From Arthrobacter sp. ov407 (GTDB taxonomy: Bacteria > Actinomycetota > Actinomycetes > Actinomycetales > Micrococcaceae), in assembly GCF_900102895.1 (NCBI RefSeq), contig NZ_FNGD01000001.1:401936-465935 (forward strand): a DNA stretch of 64,000 bases, read 5' to 3'. Made by a program: the position numbers and the translations under genes. Shown piece by piece: positions 18,121-26,871 of this stretch. The notes beneath the pieces are model-generated. The model was given only the letters and a program-made list of their open reading frames with translations. It ran no database searches and was not told the origin of the DNA. Each line of letters opens with the position of its first letter. The first letter of the stretch is position 1.

Positions 18121-18696
18121 GTGACGATGATCCGGAACCACAGGCAGCTCATCAATCTCATGATCGGCTCCGATCCGGTTTTTCTCGCCGGCCGTTTCGC
18201 TACCGATTATTCGGCCTCTCCGCGCACGGAGGGTGAGCGGGGCACCTTCCGGTACTTCGGGGCCGGCAATTGGGACATCAGGATTGACGGAGGCCCTACC
18301 TTCCAGTTGACCCCTCACGGATCGAGAGTCGTCCAGGCCAACGGGTCGGCCGAGGATGGCCCGGCCATGACGAACCCGCCGCCCCGACCTCCGTGGTCCC
18401 TGGTGCTGCCCCGTCATTCGACATTCCTGGGCCGGGATGACGATGATTGGCGGCCGGACGTCGGCTGGCCTATCACGGGCGACCGGAACTCGTGGATAGT
18501 GCCGCTGAAGAGCCTGGACGCTCCAGGACTCGTTGGAACCCTGACTGTGGACGCCGCAACTTTGGTCATCACGCGGGCCGAACTGGGGCACATGAGGCAG
18601 TCACTCATGATCGACCGGACTGAACCCACGGACGAGGACCTGGCGGACCTGGAATCTTTGAAATCCCTCGTCCAGCGCGTCCCCGGAACGGCCTGA
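18121..18696 (+). CDS. Hypothetical protein
   Basis: I do not recognise this 191-residue protein. It has no signal peptide or membrane helix. It contains many Trp, Pro and Asp residues in a middle segment (GRDDDDWRPDVGWPITG). The C-terminal half alternates hydrophobic and charged residues (VGTLTVDAATLVITRAEL) and ends in an acidic helix. The GTG start follows a purine-rich GGGGGAGA; an ATG two codons later (18127) is an alternative. It diverges from the poly-lysine synthetase gene, with the intergenic promoter between them. Confidence 0.65.
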   Translation: MTMIRNHRQLINLMIGSDPVFLAGRFATDYSASPRTEGERGTFRYFGAGNWDIRIDGGPTFQLTPHGSRVVQANGSAEDGPAMTNPPPRPPWSLVLPRHSTFLGRDDDDWRPDVGWPITGDRNSWIVPLKSLDAPGLVGTLTVDAATLVITRAELGHMRQSLMIDRTEPTDEDLADLESLKSLVQRVPGTA

Positions 18697-18738
18697 CCCA
18701 GACTGGACAACACGGCCTAAAATACTCCTAGTTCGACA

Positions 18739-18768
18739 CGACCCGGCTGGCAATTGTTGGCCGGGTCG
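18739..18768 (+). terminator. Stem-loop between genes, possible terminator
   Basis: A 9-bp perfect stem (CGACCCGGC with GCCGGGTCG) and a 12-nt loop follow the hypothetical gene. No T tract is present, so the terminator role is tentative. Confidence 0.45.
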
Positions 18769-18827
18769 AATGCCTGTTCCGGGGCGATGCGATGGTTCGT
18801 GTTCACCCCGGTCAAAAGAGGAGCAGC

Positions 18828-19466
18828 ATGACAGCCATAGAGATCAGGACCCAGACGGCGTCGAACGTCAATCTGCACGTCGGCGCACCGGGACCCGCCG
18901 TGGCCACCGAAGCGGCAGCGCTCCTCAACGAATCCCTCGGCACTGGTTATATCCGCCCCTCGGCCCTGGCGGAACTCACGACTGAGGGCGGGGGAGTCCT
19001 CATCCGGGCCCGCGGCCGGAACGGCGATCTCCTTGGCGCAACGACCGCCCGCGTCCTGGACCAGAAGTCGCACACCGCGCTGCAAGACCGCCTGCGCCTC
19101 GCCGCCGTCGACGCCGCCTTGGAAGGGCGCCGGGTCGGCGAACTTAAGTCCATTGTCGTCGCGCCCGCGGCCCGGGGGATCGGCCTCGGCACCATCATGC
19201 TCGCGGCCAGCCTGGACTTTCTGAAGGCTGGCGGCTGCCGCTACGTCGTGTCCGCGTCGTGGGTCTCGACCGATCCACAGCCGTCGTCCCTGGGGTTGCT
19301 TGAGCGGGCCGGTTTTGCGCAACTCGCCACCATCCCCTGCTTCTGGGCGGACGACCAGAAAGCTGCCGGGTACCTGTGCCCGACGTGCGGCCCCGAGTGC
19401 GTTTGCGCGGCCATCATCCTGGTGCTCCCTCTCGATGACTGGCCGGGGTCCCTCGGTCCCCGGTGA
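18828..19466 (+). CDS. GNAT family N-acetyltransferase
   Basis: This 212-residue GNAT protein has the acetyl-CoA-binding motif in VVAPAARGIGLGTIMLAASL (about residues 108-127). The C-terminal region has a Cys cluster (CPTCGPECVC) that could bind a metal, which is unusual for a plain GNAT enzyme. The substrate is unknown. The ATG at 18828 is preferred over an upstream GTG (18792) because AGAGGAG precedes it at normal distance. Confidence 0.82.
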   Translation: MTAIEIRTQTASNVNLHVGAPGPAVATEAAALLNESLGTGYIRPSALAELTTEGGGVLIRARGRNGDLLGATTARVLDQKSHTALQDRLRLAAVDAALEGRRVGELKSIVVAPAARGIGLGTIMLAASLDFLKAGGCRYVVSASWVSTDPQPSSLGLLERAGFAQLATIPCFWADDQKAAGYLCPTCGPECVCAAIILVLPLDDWPGSLGPR

Positions 19467-19539
19467 ACGGGCTGCAAAGGTTCGGCCAACAGGTGGCCAA
19501 CCTCATATGGAATAGCCGGAATCGGCCGTGCAGCTTGTC

Positions 19540-19545
19540 TACGGT
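19540..19545 (+). promoter_or_regulatory. -10 box of the phosphodiester glycosidase gene
   Basis: TACGGT ends 7 nt before the first base of the ATG at 19552. Confidence 0.5.
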
Positions 19546-19551
19546 GGACGC

Positions 19552-21225
19552 ATGAAAGCCTCCCTAACGCACCGCAGCGCCTTGACCGGCGGCCTGGTTC
19601 TCGCCGTCTGTTCAGCGCTCCTCAGCCCCGTAGGTCCCGCTCATGCGGATGATAGCCAGACCGGTGACGCCGGAGCGAATCAAGGCGCCCACCTCAACCT
19701 TGGCCCCGCGGACCTTCCGGAAAACCGGACGGTGACCACTCTCGCGCCGGGCGTCACCCTGACAAAGATCAGCCGCGGCGGAGCGGACCCTTCACTCTTC
19801 TGGACCGCCGAAGTGGCCATACCCTCCGAATCACCGGATCCTGACGCACCAGCCTCGGCACTCTCCAGCCAGGCCACCGCGCAGCACATCGCCGACAAAC
19901 TCGGAGCGGCCGGAGTCGATGCCCGCGTAGAACATGTCCAGTCCCCGCAGCTGGCCGACGCCGGCGGCGACCTGGGGTACCGGGTCCGCGCCGGTCGCCT
20001 CGCAGCCAAGGCCGACGGCGACTCGGTTGTCGCGCAGATCAAGGCGGCCGGTTTTGCCTCCTCCGTCATCTATACCGGTTGGGACGGCGACACCGGCACC
20101 AGCACGAAGACTCGCGGCCCGTGGAACCTTGAAGTTATCACCATCGATCCCGAGAACTTCCGGGGCCAGCTTGCCGGTTCATTCGGTCCGGATCTGGAGA
20201 AGCGGGAGACAACCAGCCAGCTGGCAAACGACGCACGCGCCATCGCCGCGGTCAACGCGGGCTACTTCGTCTTCGACCCGACGGCCGGCGCTGAGGGTGA
20301 CCCCGCCGGGGTCGGTGTCTACGGCGGCAAGACCCTCAGCGAACCTGTCGCGGACCGCCCCGCCCTGGTCATTGATGGCAAGAAGAACGGCACCAGCATT
20401 CAGCGGCTGACGTGGGCCGGTTCCGTCTCCTCCGCATCCGGTGAGGCGGCTCTGGACGGCCTTGACCGGGTCCCGGGCCTGATCCGCAACTGCGGCGGAG
20501 CCAACGACCTGCCCACCCCGCTGGCACTCCATGACATCACCTGCACGGACGCCAACGAACTCGTGACCTTCACGCCCGAATTCGGACCCTCCACCCCGGC
20601 CGGCCCGGGCCTTGAGGTGGCGGTGGACAACCACGACACCGTCACATCAATCGCCGAGACCCGCGGCATGGCCGTTCCTGCCGGCGGACGCACCGTCCAG
20701 GCAACCGGGACAGATGTCGCACGTCTCCGCGCAATGGCCACGGTGGGCGCCAAGCTGAAAATCGGCACCGGCCTGCTCGGCGGGGACGGAAAGTCTCTCT
20801 CCACGGACAAGGCCACCAGCGTCGTCAACGGCGGTCCGCTGCTGGTCAAGGACGGCCAGGAAGAGGTCACCGCCAAGCGTGATGGCATGGTCCACCCCAA
20901 TGACGGGAACAGCTTCGACTACGGCTGGGTCCACAAGCGGAACCCGCGGACTTTCGCCGGCACCGACGCCCAGGGTAAAACCATGCTAGTGACCGCAGAC
21001 GGACGCTCGACGGCCTCACTGGGCCTTAGCCTGAAGGAAGAGGCCGACGTCGCAAGGTCACTCGGCATGGTCCAAGCGATCAACTTGGACGGTGGCGGGT
21101 CAACAACAGCTGTTGCCGGTGAAGCCGTCCTGAATATCCCCTCGGGCGGCGCGGAACGTCCCGTCGGTGACGCCGTCCTCGTGCTTCCCACCCGTAAGGA
21201 TGAGCAGGCCAAGACAGAAAAGTAG
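19552..21225 (+). CDS. Secreted phosphodiester glycosidase (NAGPA/DUF2233)
   Basis: This 557-residue protein has a Sec signal peptide (SALTGGLVLAVCSALLSPVG, cleavage likely after PAHA, residue ~33). The C-terminal half is a phosphodiester glycosidase domain of the NAGPA/DUF2233 family, recognised by INLDGGGSTTAV near the end and AAVNAGYFVFDP earlier. The family removes sugars linked by phosphodiester bonds; in bacteria it is tied to cell-surface or exopolysaccharide substrates. The N-terminal region (~35-180) may be a SPOR-like or accessory domain. The protein is probably exported. A terminator follows. Confidence 0.85.
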   Translation: MKASLTHRSALTGGLVLAVCSALLSPVGPAHADDSQTGDAGANQGAHLNLGPADLPENRTVTTLAPGVTLTKISRGGADPSLFWTAEVAIPSESPDPDAPASALSSQATAQHIADKLGAAGVDARVEHVQSPQLADAGGDLGYRVRAGRLAAKADGDSVVAQIKAAGFASSVIYTGWDGDTGTSTKTRGPWNLEVITIDPENFRGQLAGSFGPDLEKRETTSQLANDARAIAAVNAGYFVFDPTAGAEGDPAGVGVYGGKTLSEPVADRPALVIDGKKNGTSIQRLTWAGSVSSASGEAALDGLDRVPGLIRNCGGANDLPTPLALHDITCTDANELVTFTPEFGPSTPAGPGLEVAVDNHDTVTSIAETRGMAVPAGGRTVQATGTDVARLRAMATVGAKLKIGTGLLGGDGKSLSTDKATSVVNGGPLLVKDGQEEVTAKRDGMVHPNDGNSFDYGWVHKRNPRTFAGTDAQGKTMLVTADGRSTASLGLSLKEEADVARSLGMVQAINLDGGGSTTAVAGEAVLNIPSGGAERPVGDAVLVLPTRKDEQAKTEK

Positions 21226-21277
21226 CGACCAAGGAACGGCAGGACCCGCCGGCCACCGCCGGCACGACGTTTGCACC

Positions 21278-21312
21278 AGCAAGGCCCGGAGACATTCCGG
21301 GCCTTGCTGCGT
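21278..21312 (+). terminator. Terminator after the glycosidase gene
   Basis: A perfect 13-bp stem (21278-21290 with 21296-21308) has a 5-nt loop (GACAT). Only a weak T-rich tail (GCGTTGTT) follows. Confidence 0.7.
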
Positions 21313-21407
21313 TGTTCGGGTCTCGGACGAGGACGCACAGCGGATACTCTCGGCGATCGGGGCCAACAGGTTCTGCCGTTAGCCTTGTTAGTAACACGAG
21401 GAGAACT

Positions 21408-21878
21408 ATGACCACCCTGAAAGAACGCCTGCACGCCGACGTCGTGAGCCACATGAAGGACCGCAACAAGGTTGCCCTCACCACTGTGCGCAACGTCCTC
21501 GGCGAGATCGAAACCCGCGAGAAATCGGGCAAGACGCCAATCGTGCTGGACGACGCACAGGTGACCACGCTCCTGCAGAAGGAAGCCGCCAAGCGCCGCG
21601 ACACAGCCCGCATCTACACCGAAGCCGGCGAAGCCGAGCGTGCTGCAGCCGAGATCGCCGAAGCCGAGGTGATCGAGGCCTACCTGCCCAAGCCACTCAC
21701 CGCAGCGGAAGTCGAAACGATCGTGGACCAGGCCATAGCGGCACTCAAGGCCGACGGCGTCGAGCTGTCCGTGCGTCAGCTGGGGGCAGTGATGAAGCCC
21801 GTCACCGCCACGGTGGCCGGACGTTTTGACGGCAAGGCCGTCAGCGAAATCGTCCGCAACCGTCTCGCGCAGCAGTGA
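21408..21878 (+). CDS. GatB/YqeY domain protein
   Basis: This 156-residue protein is a YqeY-type relative of the GatB tail domain, which binds tRNA in amidotransferases. The role of stand-alone YqeY is not settled. The family pattern is clear in MTTLKERLHADVVSHMKDRN, the KRRDTARIYTEAGEAERAA segment and the YLPKPLTAAEVE motif. The ATG at 21408 has an AGGAG site. Its stop overlaps the GTG of the ABC-F gene, so the two are translationally coupled. Confidence 0.93.
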   Translation: MTTLKERLHADVVSHMKDRNKVALTTVRNVLGEIETREKSGKTPIVLDDAQVTTLLQKEAAKRRDTARIYTEAGEAERAAAEIAEAEVIEAYLPKPLTAAEVETIVDQAIAALKADGVELSVRQLGAVMKPVTATVAGRFDGKAVSEIVRNRLAQQ

Positions 21879-23467
21879 GCCTGATCCGGCTGCGTGACGT
21901 CAGCGTCCGCTTCGAGAACACGCAGATCCTCCGCGAGGCGTTCTTCCGCGTCGAACCCGGGGACCGGGTCGGCCTGATCGGCAAGAACGGCTCCGGGAAG
22001 ACCTCTATACTCAAGCTCATCCTGGACCAGGTCTCCCCGGACACCGGAACGGTCACCGTGGAGCAGGGTACCAGGGTGGGGTACTTCTCCCAGTTTTCCG
22101 AGCTGGACGGTGAGGTGACCATCCTGGAGGTCCTTGACGGACTGTTCATCCAGATCAAGGCTGCCGAGGCCGAGCTGGCAGCCATCGACGCCGCCATTGC
22201 GGCAGACCCCGCCGAAGCCGAGCTGGACCGGCTGATCCGGCGCCAGGCCGAGTTGTTCGAGGACATGGACCGTCTCGACGGATGGGACTACAAGCGGCGC
22301 ATCGACACCGTCCTGACCACGCTGGGGTTCAGCGAGGCCCACCGCACGTGCGCGATTGACGAACTCTCCGGCGGGTGGCGCAACCGCGCTGCCCTGGCCA
22401 AGATCCTGCTGGAGGGCCCGGACGTATTGCTGCTGGATGAACCCACCAACTACCTCGACATGGCCGGCGTCGAATGGCTGGAAAACTGGTTCCGCGACTA
22501 CCGCGGTGCCGCGATCATCGTCTCGCACGACAGGAAGTTCCTCGACGCGGTGGTCACCCGGATTATCGAGGTGGAGAACTTCCACCTGCACGAATACCCG
22601 GGAAACTTCGCCGAGTACGTTGTCCAGAAGCAGTTCCGGCTCAAAACGCTCGAGGCGCAGTTCGTCCATGAGTCCGAGCTCCTCGCCTTTGAAGCGGAGG
22701 GCATCGCCGACCGCCGCGAGGCCGCCAAGGCCGCCAGTCGCGGGTTGGGCAACCAGCTGGCCAAGATCAAGAAAGCGCGCACGCCCCGGCCCGTAGACCA
22801 GATCGTCACGGAGATCTACGGCGGGCTGCACGTGAAGGATGTCCTCTGCCGGGTCGACGGGCTGGGCAAGTCCTATGGCGACAAAGTGTTGTTCGAGGAC
22901 CTGAGCTTTGAGATCCGCCGGGGCAACAGAATTGTGGTCCTAGGCTCCAACGGCAGTGGCAAGTCCACGCTGCTGAAAGTGCTGACCGGGGAAGAGCCGA
23001 CCGATTCCGGTGATGTGGTCTGGGCCAAGGGGCCCGGTTTTGTTTCGTATAACAAAATGCTGGAAGAGCTCGACGACGCCGACACCGTTTCGCACGCGGT
23101 CAACGCGCTGCCGGACAGCCTTGCCTTCAGCGCCACGAAGAAATCTGTCAACAGGTTCCTCGCGATGTTCCAGTTCTCCGAGGCCGACCTCAAACAGAAG
23201 ATCGGGAACCTCTCCGGCGGGCAGAAAGCCCGCGTCGCCATGGCCCAGTGCCTGCTGTCCGGTGCCTCGGTGTTGCTCCTGGACGAGCCCACCAACCACC
23301 TGGACATGTCCAGCACCCAGGTGATGGAGCGGGCCCTGCTCCACTTCCCCGGGGCGGTCGTCGTGGTCAGCCACGACCGCTTCTTCACCGCGAAAATCGC
23401 CACCCGTCAGCTGGTCTTCGGCAGCGACGGCGCGGAACCCGGCGAGGTCGACGTCCGCGCCGCCTAA
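21875..23467 (+). CDS. ABC-F family ATPase
   Basis: This 530-residue cytoplasmic protein has two ABC ATPase domains and no membrane segment, as in ABC-F translation factors. Domain 1 has Walker A GLIGKNGSGKTS, signature LSGGWRNR and Walker B LLLDEPTNYLDM. Domain 2 has Walker A LGSNGSGKSTLL, signature LSGGQKARVAM and Walker B LLLDEPTNHLDM. The linker between them contains the basic helices expected to reach into the ribosome. Whether it is a housekeeping factor or gives antibiotic protection cannot be decided from the sequence. Confidence 0.93.
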   Translation: MSLIRLRDVSVRFENTQILREAFFRVEPGDRVGLIGKNGSGKTSILKLILDQVSPDTGTVTVEQGTRVGYFSQFSELDGEVTILEVLDGLFIQIKAAEAELAAIDAAIAADPAEAELDRLIRRQAELFEDMDRLDGWDYKRRIDTVLTTLGFSEAHRTCAIDELSGGWRNRAALAKILLEGPDVLLLDEPTNYLDMAGVEWLENWFRDYRGAAIIVSHDRKFLDAVVTRIIEVENFHLHEYPGNFAEYVVQKQFRLKTLEAQFVHESELLAFEAEGIADRREAAKAASRGLGNQLAKIKKARTPRPVDQIVTEIYGGLHVKDVLCRVDGLGKSYGDKVLFEDLSFEIRRGNRIVVLGSNGSGKSTLLKVLTGEEPTDSGDVVWAKGPGFVSYNKMLEELDDADTVSHAVNALPDSLAFSATKKSVNRFLAMFQFSEADLKQKIGNLSGGQKARVAMAQCLLSGASVLLLDEPTNHLDMSSTQVMERALLHFPGAVVVVSHDRFFTAKIATRQLVFGSDGAEPGEVDVRAA

Positions 23468-23527
23468 CGAAACGTCGGGATGACAGGACAGGTGCGATTG
23501 ACCCAGGCGCGACGAGCCGGTCCGCGA

Positions 23528-23533
23528 GATAAT
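23528..23533 (+). promoter_or_regulatory. -10 box of the small membrane protein gene
   Basis: GATAAT ends 7 nt before the first base of the ATG at 23540. Confidence 0.5.
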
Positions 23534-23539
23534 AAGAAC

Positions 23540-23863
23540 ATGACCAACCAGGATCAGGACCGCGACCCGTGGGAGGAGTTCGACCAGCTCAGGCCCGCTG
23601 GCCCGGACCGGGTTGCGGGCTACCCCGGCGGGGAACCGCAGGGCTTTGGCTTCCGCACGGGCGTTCGCAGCGCCCGGGTTGCCCTCGGATTTGCCGTCTA
23701 CTCCCTCGCGCTTGGAAGCATTCTGGTCCTCATCGGGGCCATCGTTTTCATTGGCAGCGGGAAGTGGTTGCTGCTCGGACTCATGGTGCTGGTCGAGGTC
23801 GTCTTTATCCTGGCGTTCCGGCGGCTCATGGTCCAGGTCCGGGACCGGCGCGCTTCCGGCTAG
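23540..23863 (+). CDS. Small membrane protein of unknown function
   Basis: This 107-residue protein has a polar N-terminus of ~45 residues (DPWEEFDQLRPAGPDR) and two adjacent membrane helices (ALGFAVYSLALGSILVLIGA and WLLLGLMVLVEVVFILAF). It ends in a basic tail (RRLMVQVRDRRASG). No domain is recognised. The stop overlaps by 4 bp the stop of the convergent corA gene. Confidence 0.75.
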   Translation: MTNQDQDRDPWEEFDQLRPAGPDRVAGYPGGEPQGFGFRTGVRSARVALGFAVYSLALGSILVLIGAIVFIGSGKWLLLGLMVLVEVVFILAFRRLMVQVRDRRASG

Positions 23864-24855
23864 AGCCAGCCCTTCTTCTTGAAGATGGCATACATTAGCG
23901 CCGCCGTGCCGGCCATGAGCGCGATTGCCATCGGGTAGCCCAGCGTCCAGTGCAGTTCGGGCATGCTGTCGAAGTTCATGCCGTACAGTCCGGCCACAAA
24001 TGTCGGTGCGAAGAAGATCGCGGCCCATGACGAGATCTTTTTGACCTGCTCGTTTTGTTGCGCGCTGGCCTCGTTCTGGCGGTTGGCGGTCAGGGTTCCG
24101 TCCAGGGTGAGCGCGTTCTGCAGCAGGTCACGGAAGGAATCGGCGCGGGAAATCAGCCGCTCCACGTGGTCCTCGACGTCGCGAAGGCTGTGCTGCAGTT
24201 CCGTGTCCACCCGGTACTTCTCGAAACCCCGCCGGAGCTGTTGCATCATTGCCGGGAGCGGGTGGATGGCGCGCTGGAAATGGATGACTTCCCGGGCGAG
24301 TTCGTAGATCCGCCTGGACACCAGGGGGTCGCCGCTGAAGAGCTGGTCCTCGATCTCGTCGATGTCGTTTTCCAGCCCGGCCACCACAGGTCCGTAGTCA
24401 TCCACCACCTGGTCCATGAGCGCGTACAGGACGGCCTCGGGGCCGTGGCGAAGCAGGTCGGGCCGGCTCTCCAGCCGGCGCCGGACCTGGCCCACGACCT
24501 TCGTCTCGGCGTGCCGGACGGTGACCACGAAGTTCCGCCCCGTGAACACATGCAGTTCGCCGAACTCCACAGTCTCGGTCTCGTCCAGGTACCGGGCCGG
24601 CCGGAGCACCGTGAACAGGTTGTCGTCGTAGCGTTCCAGTTTGGGGCGCTGATGGGCAGAAATTGCGTCTTCCACGGCCAGCCCGTGCAAGTTGAATTCA
24701 GCCGCGACGGCAGCCATTTCTTCGGTCGTGGGCCGGTACAGACCAATCCAGGCCATGCCCCCGTGCTCGGTGAGGGTCTCAAAGGTCTGCTCGAGGTTCC
24801 GTGGGTCGGCGCTGCGGATGCCGTCAACGTAGACGGCGTTGTCGATGATAGTCAC
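23860..24855 (-). CDS. corA: CorA family magnesium/cobalt transporter
   Basis: This 331-residue inner-membrane channel is of the CorA type, which imports Mg2+ and related divalent cations. A cytoplasmic alpha/beta funnel domain is followed by two C-terminal helices. The first ends in the family filter motif YGMNF (FAPTFVAGLYGMNFD), and the second is MAIALMAGTAALMYAIF. The C-terminus is the short basic KKKGWL. The start is GTG 24855, with GATAAT 6 nt upstream on the minus strand. Confidence 0.95.
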   Translation of the reverse strand: MTIIDNAVYVDGIRSADPRNLEQTFETLTEHGGMAWIGLYRPTTEEMAAVAAEFNLHGLAVEDAISAHQRPKLERYDDNLFTVLRPARYLDETETVEFGELHVFTGRNFVVTVRHAETKVVGQVRRRLESRPDLLRHGPEAVLYALMDQVVDDYGPVVAGLENDIDEIEDQLFSGDPLVSRRIYELAREVIHFQRAIHPLPAMMQQLRRGFEKYRVDTELQHSLRDVEDHVERLISRADSFRDLLQNALTLDGTLTANRQNEASAQQNEQVKKISSWAAIFFAPTFVAGLYGMNFDSMPELHWTLGYPMAIALMAGTAALMYAIFKKKGWL

Positions 24856-24861
24856 CGGGAC

Positions 24862-24867
24862 ATTATC
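24862..24867 (-). promoter_or_regulatory. -10 box, leaderless corA mRNA
   Basis: On the minus strand GATAAT is followed by GTCCCG and then the corA GTG. Confidence 0.55.
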
Positions 24868-25474
24868 CTTTGTTCATCTGGGGTTCGGCGGAACCGGCCC
24901 GCCGCGACGCCGTCCGGCCGGGGGCCAGCGCACTGCCCTGGGCGAGCCGGCTGATAAGAGGTTCGGTGCGGTAGGGGATATGGGTGTGCAGCGCCAGCAC
25001 CGTCTCGGTGCGGATGACTCCCTTGACCCGAAGGATCGACCGGAGGGCCGACTGGAGGTTGTGCGTGTCCGTCGCCACCACCCGGCACCAGACGTCGCCG
25101 CGGCCGGAGATCTCATGGACTTCCAGGACCTGGGCGATCAGCCGCAGGGCCCCTACGACGCCGTCGAGTTCCCGGTGGTTGACCTCGATCGTCACGAAGG
25201 CGACGACGTCGTAGCCCACCGCTTCCAGATCGATTTCCCGGCCGCCGTCGTGCAACACCCCAGAGCGCAGCATGCGCCGCACGCGCGACTGGGCGGTGTT
25301 CCGGGCGATGCCCAGGGCATCGCTGAGGTCGCCGATCTGGATCCGCGGATCCCGGATCAGCTCCAGCAGGATCTTGAGGTCGGTGGGGTCCAGACTGTTC
25401 AAATCATCACTCCGGTTCACTTCAACAGTCCGAGAATGACTGTTTTGCTCAATTTTGACACAGGATTTGGCCAT
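24863..25474 (-). CDS. Lrp/AsnC family transcriptional regulator
   Basis: An AsnC-type helix-turn-helix (LDPTDLKILLELIRDPRIQI, then LSDALGIARNTAQSRVRRML) is followed by the ligand-binding RAM/AsnC domain (FVTIEVNHRELDGVVGALRL). Lrp proteins bind amino acids or similar ligands and control transport or catabolism genes. The gene diverges from an MFS exporter, its likely target. The start is uncertain. ATG 25474 gives 203 residues; GTG 25420 gives 185 and starts nearer the HTH. Neither has a clear ribosome site. Confidence 0.88.
   Translation of the reverse strand: MAKSCVKIEQNSHSRTVEVNRSDDLNSLDPTDLKILLELIRDPRIQIGDLSDALGIARNTAQSRVRRMLRSGVLHDGGREIDLEAVGYDVVAFVTIEVNHRELDGVVGALRLIAQVLEVHEISGRGDVWCRVVATDTHNLQSALRSILRVKGVIRTETVLALHTHIPYRTEPLISRLAQGSALAPGRTASRRAGSAEPQMNKG
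25394..25444. promoter_or_regulatory. Candidate Lrp operator half-sites
   Basis: ACTGTT (25394-25399), AACAGT (25424-25429) and ACTGTT (25439-25444) form overlapping inverted repeats. The last two are a 6-9-6 palindrome covering the start region of the Lrp gene. Confidence 0.35.
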
Positions 25475-25509
25475 GCAGATCATTGGTATTGCATTCTGTA
25501 GGTACCAAT
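25455..25509 (+). promoter_or_regulatory. MFS promoter with inverted repeat
   Basis: A perfect -35 TTGACA (25455-25460) is followed after 17 bp by GATCAT (25478-25483). Overlapping the expected start site is an inverted repeat, ATTGGTA (25482-25488) and TACCAAT (25503-25509), placed where a regulator could repress. Confidence 0.5.
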
Positions 25510-25577
25510 CTTTCGACCGGGCCGGGCTTTCCCCCACAACAGGGAAAGCCCGGCCTGAACTTTGCAAGGGCACGGCC

Positions 25578-26819
25578 ATGACAGTCTTCAGCGAACTCCG
25601 CATGCGCCCGGCCACAGCTGACCGCTGGGGCTGGGACGCTTCCACCACCGCACGGCTCGTGATGGCCGGCGTCGTGATCTTTACGCTGCTCGTCGGCGCG
25701 AACCTGGCGACCCCGCTGTACCCCCTGCTGCAGGCAAAACTGGGGATTACGGCGCTCGACGTTACGGTGGCGTTCTCGGCCTACGTTCTGGCGCTCGTGG
25801 CCACCCTGGTTCTGGCCGGTCACTGGTCCGACCACATCGGACGCCGCGCCGCCCTCGTGCTGGCGGTCGTGGTGGGCCTGGCCGGCGGCTTTGTCTTCGC
25901 CACTGCGGACAGCCTCGTGGCCCTCTGCGCCGGGCGCGCGCTGCAGGGCGTCGCCGTAGCGCTCGCCACCGGCGCCAGCTCGGCCGCCCTGCGCGAACTC
26001 CTGCCGAGCAGGCCGGAGTGGGCCTCCCGGTTCACGCTCCTGGCCTCGGCCGGAGGCGTGGCCGCCGGCCCCGCGATCGGCGGAATGCTCTCGCTCCTGC
26101 CCGGCCCGACGACGACCCCGTACTACCTGCACTCCTTCGTCCTCGCTGCCGTGCTGGTGCCCCTCTACCTGCTCAAGGCCCGGCCCGCCATCAGCCTGCA
26201 TGCCGGTCCCCAGCCGCTGCGTGTCCTGGCGCCCCGGCGGCCATCGGTCTCCAGCGACGCGCGCGGCGCCTTCTGGCTGGCCTCCTCCGTGGGCTTCCTG
26301 AGCTTCACGGTCTTCGGCTTCTGCCTCTCGCTCGCGCCCAGCTATTTCGCCCAGATTGTCCACGCCGATTCGCGGCCGCTGATCGGCCTGCTCGCAGGGC
26401 TGACGCTGGGCTCCTCAGCCCTGAGCCAGCTGCTGGCCATCCGGGGACGGTTTGCCGTGTCCGCCGGCCTGGCCGTCCTGGGCGTCTCCGTACTGCTGAT
26501 CGCCGCGGCCGCCGCCTGGAGCAGCCCGTGGCTGCTGATATTGGCCAGCATCACTGCCGGCGTGGGGCAGGGCGTGGCCTTTCGGACCGTCTTCAACGAC
26601 GTCGCCGGCAAGGTGGAGCCCGCCCGCCACGCCCAGATCATCAGCACCGTCTATGTCATCACCTACCTTGGCAGCGCCTTCCCGGTGATCGGGTTGGGGC
26701 TCGCAGCCGGGATCGTCGGGCTGCAGGCCGCCGTCGCCGGTTTCGTCTCGGTGTGTGCCGCCGCGGCCCTGGCGCTGGCTGCCGTTACGCTGCGGACTGC
26801 CCTGCGCCAGCGGGTCTAA
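25578..26819 (+). CDS. MFS transporter (12-helix type)
   Basis: This 413-residue inner-membrane protein has about 12 hydrophobic helices and the major-facilitator motif A in HWSDHIGRRAALVLAV after helix 2. It looks like a proton-driven exporter or amino-acid-related carrier. The substrate is unknown. Its divergent Lrp-type regulator suggests an amino acid or derivative. The ATG at 25578 is chosen because the extra upstream codons overlap the promoter region. Confidence 0.88.
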   Translation: MTVFSELRMRPATADRWGWDASTTARLVMAGVVIFTLLVGANLATPLYPLLQAKLGITALDVTVAFSAYVLALVATLVLAGHWSDHIGRRAALVLAVVVGLAGGFVFATADSLVALCAGRALQGVAVALATGASSAALRELLPSRPEWASRFTLLASAGGVAAGPAIGGMLSLLPGPTTTPYYLHSFVLAAVLVPLYLLKARPAISLHAGPQPLRVLAPRRPSVSSDARGAFWLASSVGFLSFTVFGFCLSLAPSYFAQIVHADSRPLIGLLAGLTLGSSALSQLLAIRGRFAVSAGLAVLGVSVLLIAAAAAWSSPWLLILASITAGVGQGVAFRTVFNDVAGKVEPARHAQIISTVYVITYLGSAFPVIGLGLAAGIVGLQAAVAGFVSVCAAAALALAAVTLRTALRQRV

Positions 26820-26871
26820 GCACGCCGTCGGCAATAAATGCGCCGCCGACCCTAGCGGGCCTTCGCCCCTG

